A stretch of DNA of 64,000 bases. It comes from Jejuia sp047345485 (GTDB taxonomy: Bacteria > Bacteroidota > Bacteroidia > Flavobacteriales > Flavobacteriaceae). The position numbers and the translations under genes are program-made. Location of the stretch: contig NZ_JBLFEN010000008.1 of the NCBI RefSeq assembly GCF_047345485.1, positions 84,970-148,969 on the forward strand. The letters run 5' to 3'. The notes under the pieces are model-generated. The model was given only the letters and a program-made list of their open reading frames with translations. It searched no databases and had not been told where the DNA came from. Of the stretch, positions 54,028 to 63,532 are shown in pieces (within the stretch, counting starts at the first letter, position 1; each line of letters starts with the position of its first letter).

Positions 54028-54942
54028 TTGGAAACATTTAGAAGTAACGGTAAATTATTAGTAACAGGTGAATATGTTGTTTTAGACGGTGCCATGGCAC
54101 TTGCTGTACCAACAAAACAAGGACAATTACTCACTGCAAAACAAATTGATACATCAAAAATTTACTGGACCAGTTTTGATGATAATAACAATATTTGGTT
54201 TAAGACTGAACTTGATATAGCACTTATACTAAATACAAAGCTTAACAAAATTAAACCAGATAATTCTAAATCTAGATTATTACAGGTGTTATGTGCTGCA
54301 CAACAATTAAATGAAAATTTTTTAAAAGACAAAAAAGGTTTTATAATTGAAACCCGTTTGGATTTTCCTAAAAATTGGGGCTTGGGTACGTCTTCAACCT
54401 TAATAAATAATGTTGCACAATTGGCAAAAGTTAGTGCTTATAAGTTATTAGCGTTAACTTTTGGTGGTAGTGGCTATGATATAGCTTGCGCGCAACATGA
54501 TACTGCTATTACATTTCAGTTATCAGATAATGATGTTATTGTGGATTCTTCTACGTTTAATCCCAATTTTAAAGACCAACTCTATTTTGTATATCTAAAT
54601 AAAAAACAAAATAGCAGAACAGGCATTGCACATTACAAAGCTTTAAAACAAAATTTAAAACCTGTAATTACTAATATTAACGAGATAACTTCACAAATGA
54701 TAAATTGTGAAGATTTAGAAGATTTTAAAACACTTTTGAATAGGCACGAATATATTATTGCAGAAGTAACAAAACAAGATACAGCTACATCTATTTATTT
54801 TAATGATTTTGATGGTGCCATTAAAAGCTTAGGTGCTTGGGGTGGCGATTTTATACTTGCAGCTTCTAAATTTGATCCCACAGACTACTTTAATAAAAAG
54901 GGTTTTGATATCGTTATACCTTACACCAATATGGTTTTATAA
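54028..54942 (+). CDS. GHMP-family kinase, mevalonate-pathway type
   Basis: 304 residues, starting with TTG at 54028, one base after the HMG-CoA reductase stop. The start is well supported because the first GHMP strand SNGKLLVTGEYVVLDGAMALAVP begins at residue 6 and no ATG is available. The glycine-rich ATP motif is unusual but present (NWGLGTSSTLINNVAQ, about 111-126), and GGSGYDIACAQ fits the GHMP core. It probably phosphorylates mevalonate or a phospho-derivative; which step is not clear. Translation is likely coupled to the reductase. A bidirectional hairpin follows. Confidence 0.88.
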   Translation: METFRSNGKLLVTGEYVVLDGAMALAVPTKQGQLLTAKQIDTSKIYWTSFDDNNNIWFKTELDIALILNTKLNKIKPDNSKSRLLQVLCAAQQLNENFLKDKKGFIIETRLDFPKNWGLGTSSTLINNVAQLAKVSAYKLLALTFGGSGYDIACAQHDTAITFQLSDNDVIVDSSTFNPNFKDQLYFVYLNKKQNSRTGIAHYKALKQNLKPVITNINEITSQMINCEDLEDFKTLLNRHEYIIAEVTKQDTATSIYFNDFDGAIKSLGAWGGDFILAASKFDPTDYFNKKGFDIVIPYTNMVL

Positions 54943-54976
54943 AAAAAGCCCCAGTGTATGAACTGAGGCCTTAATT
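54941..54976. terminator. bidirectional terminator between the GHMP kinase and ppiD-like genes
   Basis: GCCCCAGT pairs with ACTGAGGC (one mismatch) around a 6-nt loop, flanked by A-run and TTAATTT. It lies between the convergent stops at 54942 and 55007 and can serve both. Confidence 0.7.
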
Positions 54977-55006
54977 TGAGTTAGTTTTAATTTAATTTAC
55001 TAGTTA

Positions 55007-57154
55007 TTATTGTATTTGAAGTTTTGCTCTGTTATCTTCAATATCAGCTGCTTCTTTTAAAGCATTGTATAGTTTAGAATTTACAACGCTAGATTTTTGA
55101 GTTTCTACTCTATTAGCAAAAGCTTGATAATTATCTAAGGTAACCGCGGGTGTTTTTTTAGTAACTTGTATCATGTAAACACCTCTATCTCCTGCGATTA
55201 ATTTTGAAGTTTCTCCTTCTTCTAAGGCAAATGCTGTACCAACAACTATTGGTTCGTTACCTGCACCAGAAATTGTTGGGTTTTTCATATTAACTGCCAA
55301 TGCTGTTCTAACTGAAGTATTTTCAGCGGTAGCTAAATCCTCTAAAGTAGAAGCTGTAACGCGATCTTTAATTATTTTAGCTTTACGTTCTTTTCGTATC
55401 TTAGGAAGTACAGTTGCAGATGCATCTTCAACAGACATTAATCCTTTTTCATGTTTCGCCACAAGTTGTGCAATAGCATACCCGCCAGAGATAGTAAATC
55501 GCTTAATATCACCAACTTCAGCTTCCTCTTCAAACGCCCAACGTACTATAGGTCTTTGATTACCTATTCCTGGTATATTCTCATCTAAAGCTTTTATCCC
55601 ATTCACTGGTCGTACAGTGTAGTTATTACTTTTCGCTAATTCTTCAAAATCACCTTCTCCAGATTTAATTTCAAAATTAGAGGCATCTCTAAATACCGTA
55701 TTGGTTGTAGTTTCAGATGGCTCAATTTTCTTAGCTATTGTTCCTAGTTTTACAGCCTTCTTTTTTCCAGTTAGTCCTTCAATTTCTACAATATGAAAAC
55801 CAAAAACTGTTTTTACAACATCAATATCTCCTACTTTACCATTAAATTCAAAATCGTTAAATTCGGTCACCATAGTACCGTAAGGATGCCAATCATAACG
55901 TCCCTCGTTTTCTATACTACCTCTATCTGTAGAGAATTCTTTAACAAATTCCGGGAATTTAGATTTATTTCTTTTTAATATGCGTAATAAGCTATCAGCA
56001 GTAGTCTTAGCTTCTTCTTCAGTTTGAGTTGCTGGCCCGCCAGAACTTTGAGACCCAATAAACGGTATTAAAATATGTCTCACTTTAGCTGAATCTGCTA
56101 CGTTTTTACTTGCTACTAATTTAGTAAGCTTAAAGAAATCACCATCTCTATATGGTCCGTAAACTTCGCCTTCTGCTAAATTATATATACTATCAGAAAT
56201 TTTAGCTGGTAAACTTGACTTAAACACAAAACGATCATCAAATTTTATATCAGACTCTGCAATTAAATTAACGTACTCAGCATTATTACTAACGCTTGAA
56301 AAAGACGCAACAGCATCTTCTCTTCCAGCATCTGTACCAGTTTTAAAAGCTAGTAATGAGTTTTCTATAGCTTTTTCATCGTCAATAGTAGCTATCTCCT
56401 TAAACTCAACATACTTTATATCTCTAGCGGCTTCTACTTCAAATTGGTTTTTATGGTTTTTTATGTAGGTGTCAATATCAGACTTAGATACAGAAATAGT
56501 ACTATCTGGAATTTTAGTATAAGGAATTTGTACAAATTTAATATCTACTTTATTACCTTCTAATTTATGCTCTAATTCACCTTCTGCTACAGTGCCTACT
56601 AAACCTGCTTTTACTAAATTAAGGTAATTTTGTTGTAGTGCATTATTAGCTAAATTTTGTTCATAGTTTACCCAATCGCTATATGTAATTTGTTGGCCTC
56701 CTAAAAATCCTGGTTGAGGCGCTATAGCTTTTAAGTTAGCAATAAATTCGTTTAACTTGTTTTCATCAAATAAACCAGCTTCATTTAAAAATTCTGGATT
56801 AGATGATAATGGTGTTTTTAATAAATCACGCATTTGGTCTTTCTCTATAGAAATTTCGAGCTTATCATACTGCGTTTCAAATACTGCTTGTCTCACTTCT
56901 TGATTCCAAACATTATTCATCACTTGCGTATTTGTAGCACTAGGCCCCATACGACGCTGCATATTTTCTACTTTTTGTAAAAATGCATCACGATCAATAT
57001 CTTTTCCATTAATAGTTGCCACTGTAGTTTGAGATCTTGCTGATAGCGCATCGCTATTTCTAAATAAATCTGCTAGTACAAAAGAGAACAGTGCTAATGC
57101 AATTATTAGTATTAAGAATAATGAACGTTGTCTAATTTTATTTAAAACTGCCAT
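55007..57154 (-). CDS. PpiD/SurA-like periplasmic peptidyl-prolyl isomerase
   Basis: 715 residues. An N-terminal membrane anchor (about 12-31, LFLILIIALALFSFVLADLF) leads to a SurA_N-type chaperone region (about 40-330), then a parvulin (PPIC) domain (about 345-470) with VRHILIPF and GRYDWHPYGTMVTEFNDFEFNGKVGDIDVVKTVFGFHIVEI. A second, degenerate parvulin-like region follows to the C-terminus. This matches the membrane-anchored PpiD type that helps fold outer-membrane proteins. It is the last gene in the envelope cluster, 199 bp after the CorC-like gene. Confidence 0.94.
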   Translation of the reverse strand: MAVLNKIRQRSLFLILIIALALFSFVLADLFRNSDALSARSQTTVATINGKDIDRDAFLQKVENMQRRMGPSATNTQVMNNVWNQEVRQAVFETQYDKLEISIEKDQMRDLLKTPLSSNPEFLNEAGLFDENKLNEFIANLKAIAPQPGFLGGQQITYSDWVNYEQNLANNALQQNYLNLVKAGLVGTVAEGELEHKLEGNKVDIKFVQIPYTKIPDSTISVSKSDIDTYIKNHKNQFEVEAARDIKYVEFKEIATIDDEKAIENSLLAFKTGTDAGREDAVASFSSVSNNAEYVNLIAESDIKFDDRFVFKSSLPAKISDSIYNLAEGEVYGPYRDGDFFKLTKLVASKNVADSAKVRHILIPFIGSQSSGGPATQTEEEAKTTADSLLRILKRNKSKFPEFVKEFSTDRGSIENEGRYDWHPYGTMVTEFNDFEFNGKVGDIDVVKTVFGFHIVEIEGLTGKKKAVKLGTIAKKIEPSETTTNTVFRDASNFEIKSGEGDFEELAKSNNYTVRPVNGIKALDENIPGIGNQRPIVRWAFEEEAEVGDIKRFTISGGYAIAQLVAKHEKGLMSVEDASATVLPKIRKERKAKIIKDRVTASTLEDLATAENTSVRTALAVNMKNPTISGAGNEPIVVGTAFALEEGETSKLIAGDRGVYMIQVTKKTPAVTLDNYQAFANRVETQKSSVVNSKLYNALKEAADIEDNRAKLQIQ

Positions 57155-57353
57155 CTGTCAATAATATTTTTGTCTATTTGTTATGTTGGATTGTGGATAA
57201 ATTTAAATCTGTTTTATAAAACTTAAAACAACAAAAAAAGTTATTTAATTTTATTTTGATTAAAATATCGTGCGCGAAAATACCATTTTCTATTCAATAA
57301 TGAAAGTAGAAATAGTCTTTAATTATAAGATGATTAGTAAGATTTAAAAAAGA

Positions 57354-58643
57354 TTAATCTTCTTCAATGAGCTTTATCTCCACCAAATCTATTTTAGTAT
57401 TGGAGACTTCAAGAATTGTAAACTGAAATGCTTCTATAGTTATCACTTCATCTTTTTGCGGAATCTCTTCTGTATAATTAACAATAAGGCCTCCTAAAGT
57501 TTCATAATTTTCATCTTCTGGAAGATTTATTTTATAAGCTTCATTAACGTAATCTACCTCCATTCTGGCTGAGAACTGATACGTATTTTCATCAATTTTG
57601 TGCTCTTTTAAAACTACAGTATCATGTTCGTCTTCAATTTCTCCAAATAATTCCTCAACAATATCTTCAACCGTCATGATACCTGATGTTCCGCCATATT
57701 CGTCTAAAACAACTGCAATACTCTTTCTTTTTTTAATTAAAATATTTAAAACATCACTAATTAAAACTGTTCCAGGAACATATTCTACAGGCAACAATAT
57801 TGACTTAATATTTTTGGGTTTTTTAAAAAGCTCAAAGGAATGTACATATCCTAAAATATCGTCAATAGTGTCTTTATAAACTAAAATTTTTGTACAGCCT
57901 GTTTCAGTAAACATAGCACTTAATGATTTTACTGAATCGGTAATATCAACAGCAATAATTTCTGTTCTAGGCACCATAACCTCACGTGCTTTTACTTCTG
58001 AAAACTCTAATGCATTTTGAAATATTTGAATTTCTGAGTCTATTTCATCATGCGCTTCAACAGATTCCATTTGTTCGCTAATGTAATTTCCAAGTTCTAC
58101 TTTAGTAAATGCCATTTGAATGTTATCACCTTCAGTTTTAAAGAAATATTTTAACACCAAGTCTGAAATCCAAATTACAAAATTAGATATCCATGTAAAT
58201 AATACATAAAATAGATATGCAGGAATAGCTAAAGCTTTTAAAAGTGAATTAGCATAAATCTGAAAGAATACTTTTGGTAAAAATTCTGCAGTTAATAATA
58301 TTATAAATGTAGAAATTACAGTTTGAGATAGTAGGCTTAAATCGGTTAAAAAATAGTTAACAATTGCAAAATTAGAAGGCAACATGGATTGAAACCAATT
58401 AACCAAAACATCACCCATAAAAAAACCATAAATTACTAATGCTATGTTGTTGCCAATAAGCATTGTTGTAATAAATTTTGATGGTTTTGCTGTTAACCGT
58501 CTTAATACAGTTGCGAGTACACCTTCTTGTTTTTTCTCAATTTCTATATGAATTTTATTAGATGAGACGTAGGCAATCTCCATACCTGAAAAAAAAGCCG
58601 AAAGTATTAATGACACTACTATAATAACGATATATAGTGTCAT
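57354..58643 (-). CDS. CorC/HlyC (CNNM)-family membrane protein
   Basis: 429 residues. A DUF21/CNNM transmembrane domain (about 1-190, four helices, starting LSAFFSGMEIAYVSSNKIHIE) is followed by paired CBS domains (about 210-325, VMVPRTEIIAVDI and VVLDEYGGTSGIMTVEDIVEELFGEIEDEHD) and a CorC_HlyC domain (about 340-425). The family is linked to Mg2+/Co2+ efflux. GldE of the gliding machinery is a paralogue, but GldE usually sits beside gldD, which is not here, so I do not call gldE. The stop of the preceding 62-residue gene abuts this start. Confidence 0.92.
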   Translation of the reverse strand: MTLYIVIIVVSLILSAFFSGMEIAYVSSNKIHIEIEKKQEGVLATVLRRLTAKPSKFITTMLIGNNIALVIYGFFMGDVLVNWFQSMLPSNFAIVNYFLTDLSLLSQTVISTFIILLTAEFLPKVFFQIYANSLLKALAIPAYLFYVLFTWISNFVIWISDLVLKYFFKTEGDNIQMAFTKVELGNYISEQMESVEAHDEIDSEIQIFQNALEFSEVKAREVMVPRTEIIAVDITDSVKSLSAMFTETGCTKILVYKDTIDDILGYVHSFELFKKPKNIKSILLPVEYVPGTVLISDVLNILIKKRKSIAVVLDEYGGTSGIMTVEDIVEELFGEIEDEHDTVVLKEHKIDENTYQFSARMEVDYVNEAYKINLPEDENYETLGGLIVNYTEEIPQKDEVITIEAFQFTILEVSNTKIDLVEIKLIEED

Positions 58644-58832
58644 TTACTGATCTCTTTTATCAAATTTTTTCATGAATTTTCTTCGGAAGAAAAACATGAA
58701 AATTGCAGTAATACCCAATAAAACTGAAGGGTAAGCAATTTCACCGTTAGCTGTATATTTAGATATCGCATCAACTAAAAATAATGCACCAAAAACTAAA
58801 TAAACATAGGGGAAGAACTTAGCGTATTTCAT
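58644..58832 (-). CDS. small predicted two-helix membrane protein
   Basis: 62 residues with two hydrophobic segments (about 7-22, FPYVYLVFGALFLVDAI, and 36-50, SVLLGITAIFMFFF) and a basic C-terminus RRKFMKKFDKRDQ. No family is recognised. It ends exactly at the start of the CorC-like gene and lies 71 bp after lptC, so it belongs to the same transcript. The tight spacing and clear topology make it a real gene. Confidence 0.82.
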   Translation of the reverse strand: MKYAKFFPYVYLVFGALFLVDAISKYTANGEIAYPSVLLGITAIFMFFFRRKFMKKFDKRDQ

Positions 58833-58903
58833 ATTAAGAATTAATTATATATCAAAGATACTTAAAATAAAGGCTAATTGAGAGCATGTAGACTGCATAA
58901 AAG

Positions 58904-59461
58904 TTATTCATCAACAGTAATAAGACCTGTTGTTTCTACTACTTCTGCATTCGTAAATTTTTGATTGGAATCAAACCCATTACCGTTAATCAAATCTTGA
59001 CCTGTTCTAAAGGTAACAGGTTTATTGGTAAACAACCAGTCTTTCATTTGGTCGTAATAGAGTTGTTCGGCATACAAGGTATCATTGCTATGGGTTGTAA
59101 CTTTTACATTACCTTGCAAATCTATAATATCTGTTTTACTGTAAATTATAGCATAATCTGATACTACAACACTCTTTTTTCCATCCTCAAAAAGTTCTAA
59201 GCTTACACCATCAGTAAATTCATTGTAAGGAAACCGCCTATTACTAAAGTCATACATTTTAGGACTTTTTAAAATCGCTTTAACTTTTCCAGAATCTGTA
59301 TATTTCAAATTAATATTTTCGGCAACACCAATAGGTTCATTTTCTGAAACATCGATATCTTGAATATTTTTTAAATTGTTATTGCTACATGAAAAAAGCA
59401 TAGTCATAACTAACGTTATGACTATGCTTATATTAATATGTTTCAATATGTTGATTTGCAT
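58904..59461 (-). CDS. lptC: LPS export ABC transporter periplasmic protein LptC
   Basis: 185 residues. A lipoprotein-type signal ends at Cys25 (MTMLFSC). The LptC beta-jellyroll covers the rest, with YTDSGKVKAILKSPKMYDFSNRRFPYNEFTDGVSLELF and DIIDLQGNVKVTTHSNDTLYAEQLYYD. The latter is a typical LptC/OstA repeat. LptC links the inner-membrane LptBFG exporter to LptA. In Bacteroidota it is often lipid-anchored, as here. The first base overlaps the stop of the TPR gene, giving translational coupling. Confidence 0.92.
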   Translation of the reverse strand: MQINILKHINISIVITLVMTMLFSCSNNNLKNIQDIDVSENEPIGVAENINLKYTDSGKVKAILKSPKMYDFSNRRFPYNEFTDGVSLELFEDGKKSVVVSDYAIIYSKTDIIDLQGNVKVTTHSNDTLYAEQLYYDQMKDWLFTNKPVTFRTGQDLINGNGFDSNQKFTNAEVVETTGLITVDE

Positions 59462-60849
59462 TATATACTAGGTACCGTTACAGTGCCTCCAATCCAACAT
59501 CCAATTTTAATAGACTGACCACTATTGCCTGCTGTAAATATTTCTGATTTTTGAGGAGCTTTAGCAGCATAACTAGCAGCACTTTGGGCCGCAGCCTTCT
59601 TTAATGTTGGATCTACTCGAGATGCTTTTCTAGCTTCTTGAGCTGCATACCAATATACTGCTCTTTTATTAAAGTTTGTATCTCCACAACTATTAGCACT
59701 TGAAGCGTACATGGCGGCTATAGAAAGATGCGGACGTCCATTTGATGGATTTAACTTTAAAGCATCTCTAAAGTAATTTCTAGCTTGCCCATATCTACCC
59801 TTCTTCTTCAAAATTAAACCAATTCTGTTAGCTAATTTTCCTTTCTTAAACGTATCTGTTTCTAAATCGTACGATTGTTTAAGGTAGCTTTCTGCCTCAG
59901 ATGTTTTACCATTTTTAAGTAATATAGTTGCTACAAAATACTTTGTGTCTGCAGATGGTGCAGCAGCATCATAAGCCTTTACTAATTTCTCGTACAATGG
60001 ATTATCTGTACATTCTTTATTATACATTCTACTTACAGCTCTTCTTAACCAAATGCCATCAGTTGTATGAGCATCAAAATCTTTAGAATATAATGGTATT
60101 AAGTTTTCACAGTTTGCACGACCACCTAATTGCGAATCTATACTTCCTGATATTTGACCATATGCATTTAAAACTTGCCCATAATACTTTTTATACTTCT
60201 GATCTTTTGATGTTAACGGTGTTCCTGCCTCCTCTTTTTCAACAAGTTTATTTAATTTCTCAGAAGCAAACTGCACTTCATCATCAATTTTCTCAACAAC
60301 ATCATCGTATTTATTAAATAAATCTTTGGCTGGTTTTTTTCCTGCATCATATAACTTCACCATTAAATAAAAATAAGTATATAAACTCTTAGGGTTTTTA
60401 AATGTGTCTTTATCCAAATTGTAAGCGGCATCAAAACAATCATATAGTTCTTGATCGCTTTTTCCTAAAACTGACTTATTATCAAACATTAATTGACAAG
60501 CTTTAGAAGCATAATCACCCTTTGGCGTTTTTGATGCAAAATGTATTGCCCTATCGTCCCATAGTTTCATCAGGTCGTTAATAAAACCTGTTTTTTCATC
60601 TCCAGTAGATTTATCAATCTTATAATCTAAAATTTTCTCACCATAAACATATATAGCTCTATTAAATTTAGGGTTTTCTGCCCATAATTCTTTAAAAGGC
60701 GTGTAAGCCGCTTCATAATTCTTTGCTTTGGCATATTCTGTCATTATAGACAACTTAGCCATCTGCTCTTCATTTTGAGCATTAATACCATTTATTCCAG
60801 TTATTAGAAAAGTGAATAAAAAAGTTAAAAATGTAATTCTTGTTTTCAT
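59461..60849 (-). CDS. exported tetratricopeptide-repeat protein
   Basis: About 462 residues from the ATG at 60849. I chose this start because MKTRITFLTFLFTFLITGINGINAQ is a good signal peptide; the frame extends 18 codons upstream but into the preceding gene. Tandem TPR-like helical hairpins run through most of the protein, most clearly near 285-380 (ATILLKNGKTSEAESYLKQSYDLE and RIGLILKKKGRYGQARNYFRDALKLNPSNGRPHLSIAAMYASS). The function is unknown. It lies between the outer-membrane protein gene and lptC, which suggests a role in the envelope. Confidence 0.88.
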   Translation of the reverse strand: MKTRITFLTFLFTFLITGINGINAQNEEQMAKLSIMTEYAKAKNYEAAYTPFKELWAENPKFNRAIYVYGEKILDYKIDKSTGDEKTGFINDLMKLWDDRAIHFASKTPKGDYASKACQLMFDNKSVLGKSDQELYDCFDAAYNLDKDTFKNPKSLYTYFYLMVKLYDAGKKPAKDLFNKYDDVVEKIDDEVQFASEKLNKLVEKEEAGTPLTSKDQKYKKYYGQVLNAYGQISGSIDSQLGGRANCENLIPLYSKDFDAHTTDGIWLRRAVSRMYNKECTDNPLYEKLVKAYDAAAPSADTKYFVATILLKNGKTSEAESYLKQSYDLETDTFKKGKLANRIGLILKKKGRYGQARNYFRDALKLNPSNGRPHLSIAAMYASSANSCGDTNFNKRAVYWYAAQEARKASRVDPTLKKAAAQSAASYAAKAPQKSEIFTAGNSGQSIKIGCWIGGTVTVPSI

Positions 60850-60868
60850 GATAATCGTATTATGCGTG

Positions 60869-62173
60869 TTAGTCATATTTTCTTTTTTGAAACCATCTAT
60901 CATTTAAAGATAGACTAATCTGAAAATTTATAAAATTCTCTTGTATTAAATTGTTGTTTGTTGTGCCTCTTCTACCTAACTCTAAACCTAAATTTGCGTT
61001 AGAACCAAAATCCCCAACTGGTATACCTACTCCAAAAGATATGCCAAACTCTTTTATGGATTCATTTTGAATATTTAAACCTGTATTTTCAAATCGCATT
61101 CCTGCTCTATAAACCAAACGTTTAAAGTAGTTTGAAAAAGAGTTATATTCTGGAATAAAAAATCCACCTAATGAAAACCTAGAGCCATTTTCGTAATTTG
61201 TAGTAGCGCTTTGATATAAAATATTTTCAAAATTTTGTGTCTGTTCGCTTTCGTACTCAGCGCCAAAAAACCATTTTCTTGGTTCGCCTATACCTGCTCC
61301 TATGGAAAATCTAGAAGGTAATACCAAATCTGTTTTTGATAAATCTTGAGCCTCTAAATCTACTTCAATACTATTAGAAACAATTTCTTGACCTGAGTTC
61401 CCAATTGCTATCGTTGCAATTGACCTTTGGTTTTGAGATGTCAAATTACTTTCTGGCGTAAAGGTAAATGCTGTAGTTAACTCTAAAGATTTAGATATGC
61501 TTGACTTGTAATACACTCCAAAATCAAAATTCAAACCACTCAAGTCTGATCTATTATTTTCTCTAGATTGTTGAAGTAATGCTGTTCCATCATTATCAAA
61601 ACGAAATTCTATAGCATTGTTTTGGATACTACCAAAATTATACTGAGCATTCATACCCACACTAAAATTATCAGTAATATTATATGCAAATCCTAAAAAG
61701 GCTTTATTTAAACCGCCTTCACCATTAAATCTACTTTCAGTAAAACCTTCTTCATTTTCTGTTTCAAGTTTATAGCCTACTGCTGTGTAAGGCATAAGCC
61801 CAAAAGCAATTCCAAATTTTCCTGCTGGAAAGTTAAGCGCTAAATAATCAAAAGTAGTAGATGATACATTAGCTGTACCAGAATTACTCTTTAAACTTGT
61901 ACTGGTATAACTACCGCCTATTGCATATTTTACAGGTCTACTATCATTATTAAACATAGAAAGGTTAGAACCAGTAAATGTTGCTGGATTTCTAAGATTC
62001 ATATGTATACTATCTCTAATAATACTTAAACCACCCATACTTCTATTCTCTACGGTGCCTTTAAATTTCAAGCTTCCGATACCATAGAATGAATACGGAG
62101 AAGCTGTACCCTCTTGAGCGTAAGACGAAACAGAAAAAATAGCAACAAAAACTACTACAAGTTTTTTTATCAT
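60869..62173 (-). CDS. predicted outer-membrane beta-barrel protein
   Basis: 434 residues. A signal peptide (1-19, VFVAIFSVSSYAQ) precedes a barrel-like pattern of alternating residues and aromatic strand ends. Segments such as TASPYSFYGIGSLKFKGTVENRSMGGLSI and MNLRNPATFTG near the N-terminus resemble FadL/PorV-like outer-membrane proteins of Bacteroidota. The C-terminus QISLSLNDRWFQKRKYD has no secretion-tail motif. The cargo is not known. The start overlaps the coaX stop by one base. Confidence 0.85.
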   Translation of the reverse strand: MIKKLVVVFVAIFSVSSYAQEGTASPYSFYGIGSLKFKGTVENRSMGGLSIIRDSIHMNLRNPATFTGSNLSMFNNDSRPVKYAIGGSYTSTSLKSNSGTANVSSTTFDYLALNFPAGKFGIAFGLMPYTAVGYKLETENEEGFTESRFNGEGGLNKAFLGFAYNITDNFSVGMNAQYNFGSIQNNAIEFRFDNDGTALLQQSRENNRSDLSGLNFDFGVYYKSSISKSLELTTAFTFTPESNLTSQNQRSIATIAIGNSGQEIVSNSIEVDLEAQDLSKTDLVLPSRFSIGAGIGEPRKWFFGAEYESEQTQNFENILYQSATTNYENGSRFSLGGFFIPEYNSFSNYFKRLVYRAGMRFENTGLNIQNESIKEFGISFGVGIPVGDFGSNANLGLELGRRGTTNNNLIQENFINFQISLSLNDRWFQKRKYD

Positions 62174-62901
62174 TAGTTTGAGTTAAATTTCAAAATATAG
62201 TTTAATCCTTCTAAAAGAAAATTAGAATTGGCAAATATGCTACTTTTTAATTGTTCTGACAAGAAATTAGCATCGCCTCCTGTTAAAATAACTGTTAAAT
62301 CCAAATAATTGGTATTATAGCTTTTAATGCAACCATCTATTTCATTTATTACGCCATTTATAACACCTGAATGTATGGCATTATTAGTAGAATTTCCTAT
62401 AATATTTTTAGGCACTTCCGTATCTAACAACGGAAGATTTGCGGTTAAATTATGTAACGATTTGTAACGCATTCTAATCCCTGGAGAAATAGCGCCACCC
62501 AAATATTCATTTTTAGCAGAAATAAAATCATATGTTATACATGTTCCTGCATCTATTACCAAAACATTGTTTTCGGGATAATGATACATCGATGCGCAAG
62601 CCAGTGCAATTCTATCAATACCCAAAGTTTTAGGTGTACTATAACTATTCTTGAATGGTAACTTGGTAGTATGTGTAAGCACTATTAAACCCATTTCACT
62701 TTTAATACAGTCTATTTGATGTTTTTTTAATCTACCAACAGAGGAAACTATTGCATTTTTTATATTAGGGAAATTAAGCTTCAATTTATTTATTTCATTA
62801 ACCGTGTTTTCCAATTCAGTAGAAGACTTAAATACTAATTCGTCAGATTTAAAAACAGCGAGTTTTACAAACGTATTACCTACATCTATTATTAAGTTCA
62901 T
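62173..62901 (-). CDS. coaX: type III pantothenate kinase
   Basis: 242 residues. The phosphate motif DVGNTFVKLAVF (6-17), the second motif LVIDAGTCITYDF (about 113-125), GGAISPGIRMRYKSLHNLTANLPL and the adenosine motif VILTGGDANFL match CoaX. It catalyses the first step of coenzyme A synthesis and is cytoplasmic. It heads the minus-strand envelope cluster; its promoter region is the 149 bp shared with the divergent tRNA-Phe. Confidence 0.97.
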   Translation of the reverse strand: MNLIIDVGNTFVKLAVFKSDELVFKSSTELENTVNEINKLKLNFPNIKNAIVSSVGRLKKHQIDCIKSEMGLIVLTHTTKLPFKNSYSTPKTLGIDRIALACASMYHYPENNVLVIDAGTCITYDFISAKNEYLGGAISPGIRMRYKSLHNLTANLPLLDTEVPKNIIGNSTNNAIHSGVINGVINEIDGCIKSYNTNYLDLTVILTGGDANFLSEQLKSSIFANSNFLLEGLNYILKFNSN

Positions 62902-63003
62902 TTTATTTTGTAAAAATGTAAATCTACAAAACCAAGTGAATTAATATGTTAAGTATTTTATAATTATTGAATTACAAATTAAGTTATTTTTTTGTGATTT
63001 TAT

Positions 63004-63035
63004 TTTGGCAAATAGTAAAAATGCATATATATTTG
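63004..63035 (+). promoter_or_regulatory. tRNA-Phe promoter
   Basis: TTTG (63004-63007) and TATATTTG (63028-63035), separated by 20 bp, match the Bacteroidota -33/-7 pair. The predicted start is near 63042, about 9 nt before the mature tRNA. Confidence 0.75.
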
Positions 63036-63050
63036 CATCCGCTTTAGAGA

Positions 63051-63123
63051 GGTACCTTAGCTCAGTTGGTAGAGCAAAGGACTGAAAATCCTTGTGTCCC
63101 TGGTTCGATTCCTGGAGGTACCA
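63051..63123 (+). tRNA. tRNA-Phe, anticodon GAA
   Basis: A 73-nt cloverleaf. Acceptor GGTACCT pairs with AGGTACC, the D-arm is GCTCAGTTGGTAGAGC, and the anticodon stem AAGGA/TCCTT encloses CTGAAAA with anticodon GAA. The T-arm is CCTGG-TTCGATT-CCTGG. The discriminator base is A and CCA is not encoded. Confidence 0.97.
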
Positions 63124-63137
63124 CTTCTTAATAAGAG

Positions 63138-63172
63138 CCCTTGATTATCTTATGATTTTCAAGGGTTTTTTA
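63138..63172 (+). terminator. intrinsic terminator after tRNA-Phe
   Basis: CCCTTGA (63138-63144) pairs with TCAAGGG (63159-63165) and is followed directly by TTTTTTATTT. It starts 15 bp after the tRNA. Confidence 0.88.
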
Positions 63173-63365
63173 TTTATTCTAAATTCTACATTATTTCTCC
63201 ATATTTAGCTAATTAAAAGTATAAACAACACTTAAATTATTTAACTAATTACTTTCAAAGTAATACTATGAATGTATTGGTATCATTTAAATACACAAGA
63301 AAACTTATATAAAGCGTATTATAATATCTAGTAGTAATAGATATTATAATTAAATCTAATTTTTT

Positions 63366-63532
63366 GGGCGAGTTTTTATAAAAAATAAAAACCGCGCTAT
63401 CCACTATATCTTTTTTGTGCATTAGTAGTTTCAGTATGTCATTAAATAACTATCAAAACATATAAATAGTTTATTATATTAAATCCTGTCTGTGCACAAA
63501 AAAGGATGCCGTTACTATCGCTCTCGCATTTA
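63366..63532. repeat. three-stem structured intergenic element (copy 2)
   Basis: GCGAG (63368-63372) pairs with CTCGC near 63526 to close it. GTTTTTAT pairs with ATAAAAAC as the first inner hairpin. ATCTTTTTTGTGC (63408-63420) pairs with GCACAAAAAAGGAT (63494-63507) as a long second hairpin, whose loop carries about 70 nt of AT-rich DNA. The junction strands CGCGCTATCCACTA and TGCCGTTACTATCG match copy 1 at 33.1 kb. The remaining stretches 63173-63365 and 63533-63812 are AT-rich, with no frame or motif I can support. Confidence 0.65.

Noticed and set aside
57354..58643. Gliding protein GldE
   Set aside because: The domain layout is shared with GldE, but gldD and ssb, its usual neighbours, are absent here.
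60850..60903. Eighteen-codon N-terminal extension of the TPR protein
   Set aside because: It overlaps the end of the upstream gene and would bury the signal peptide that begins at 60849.
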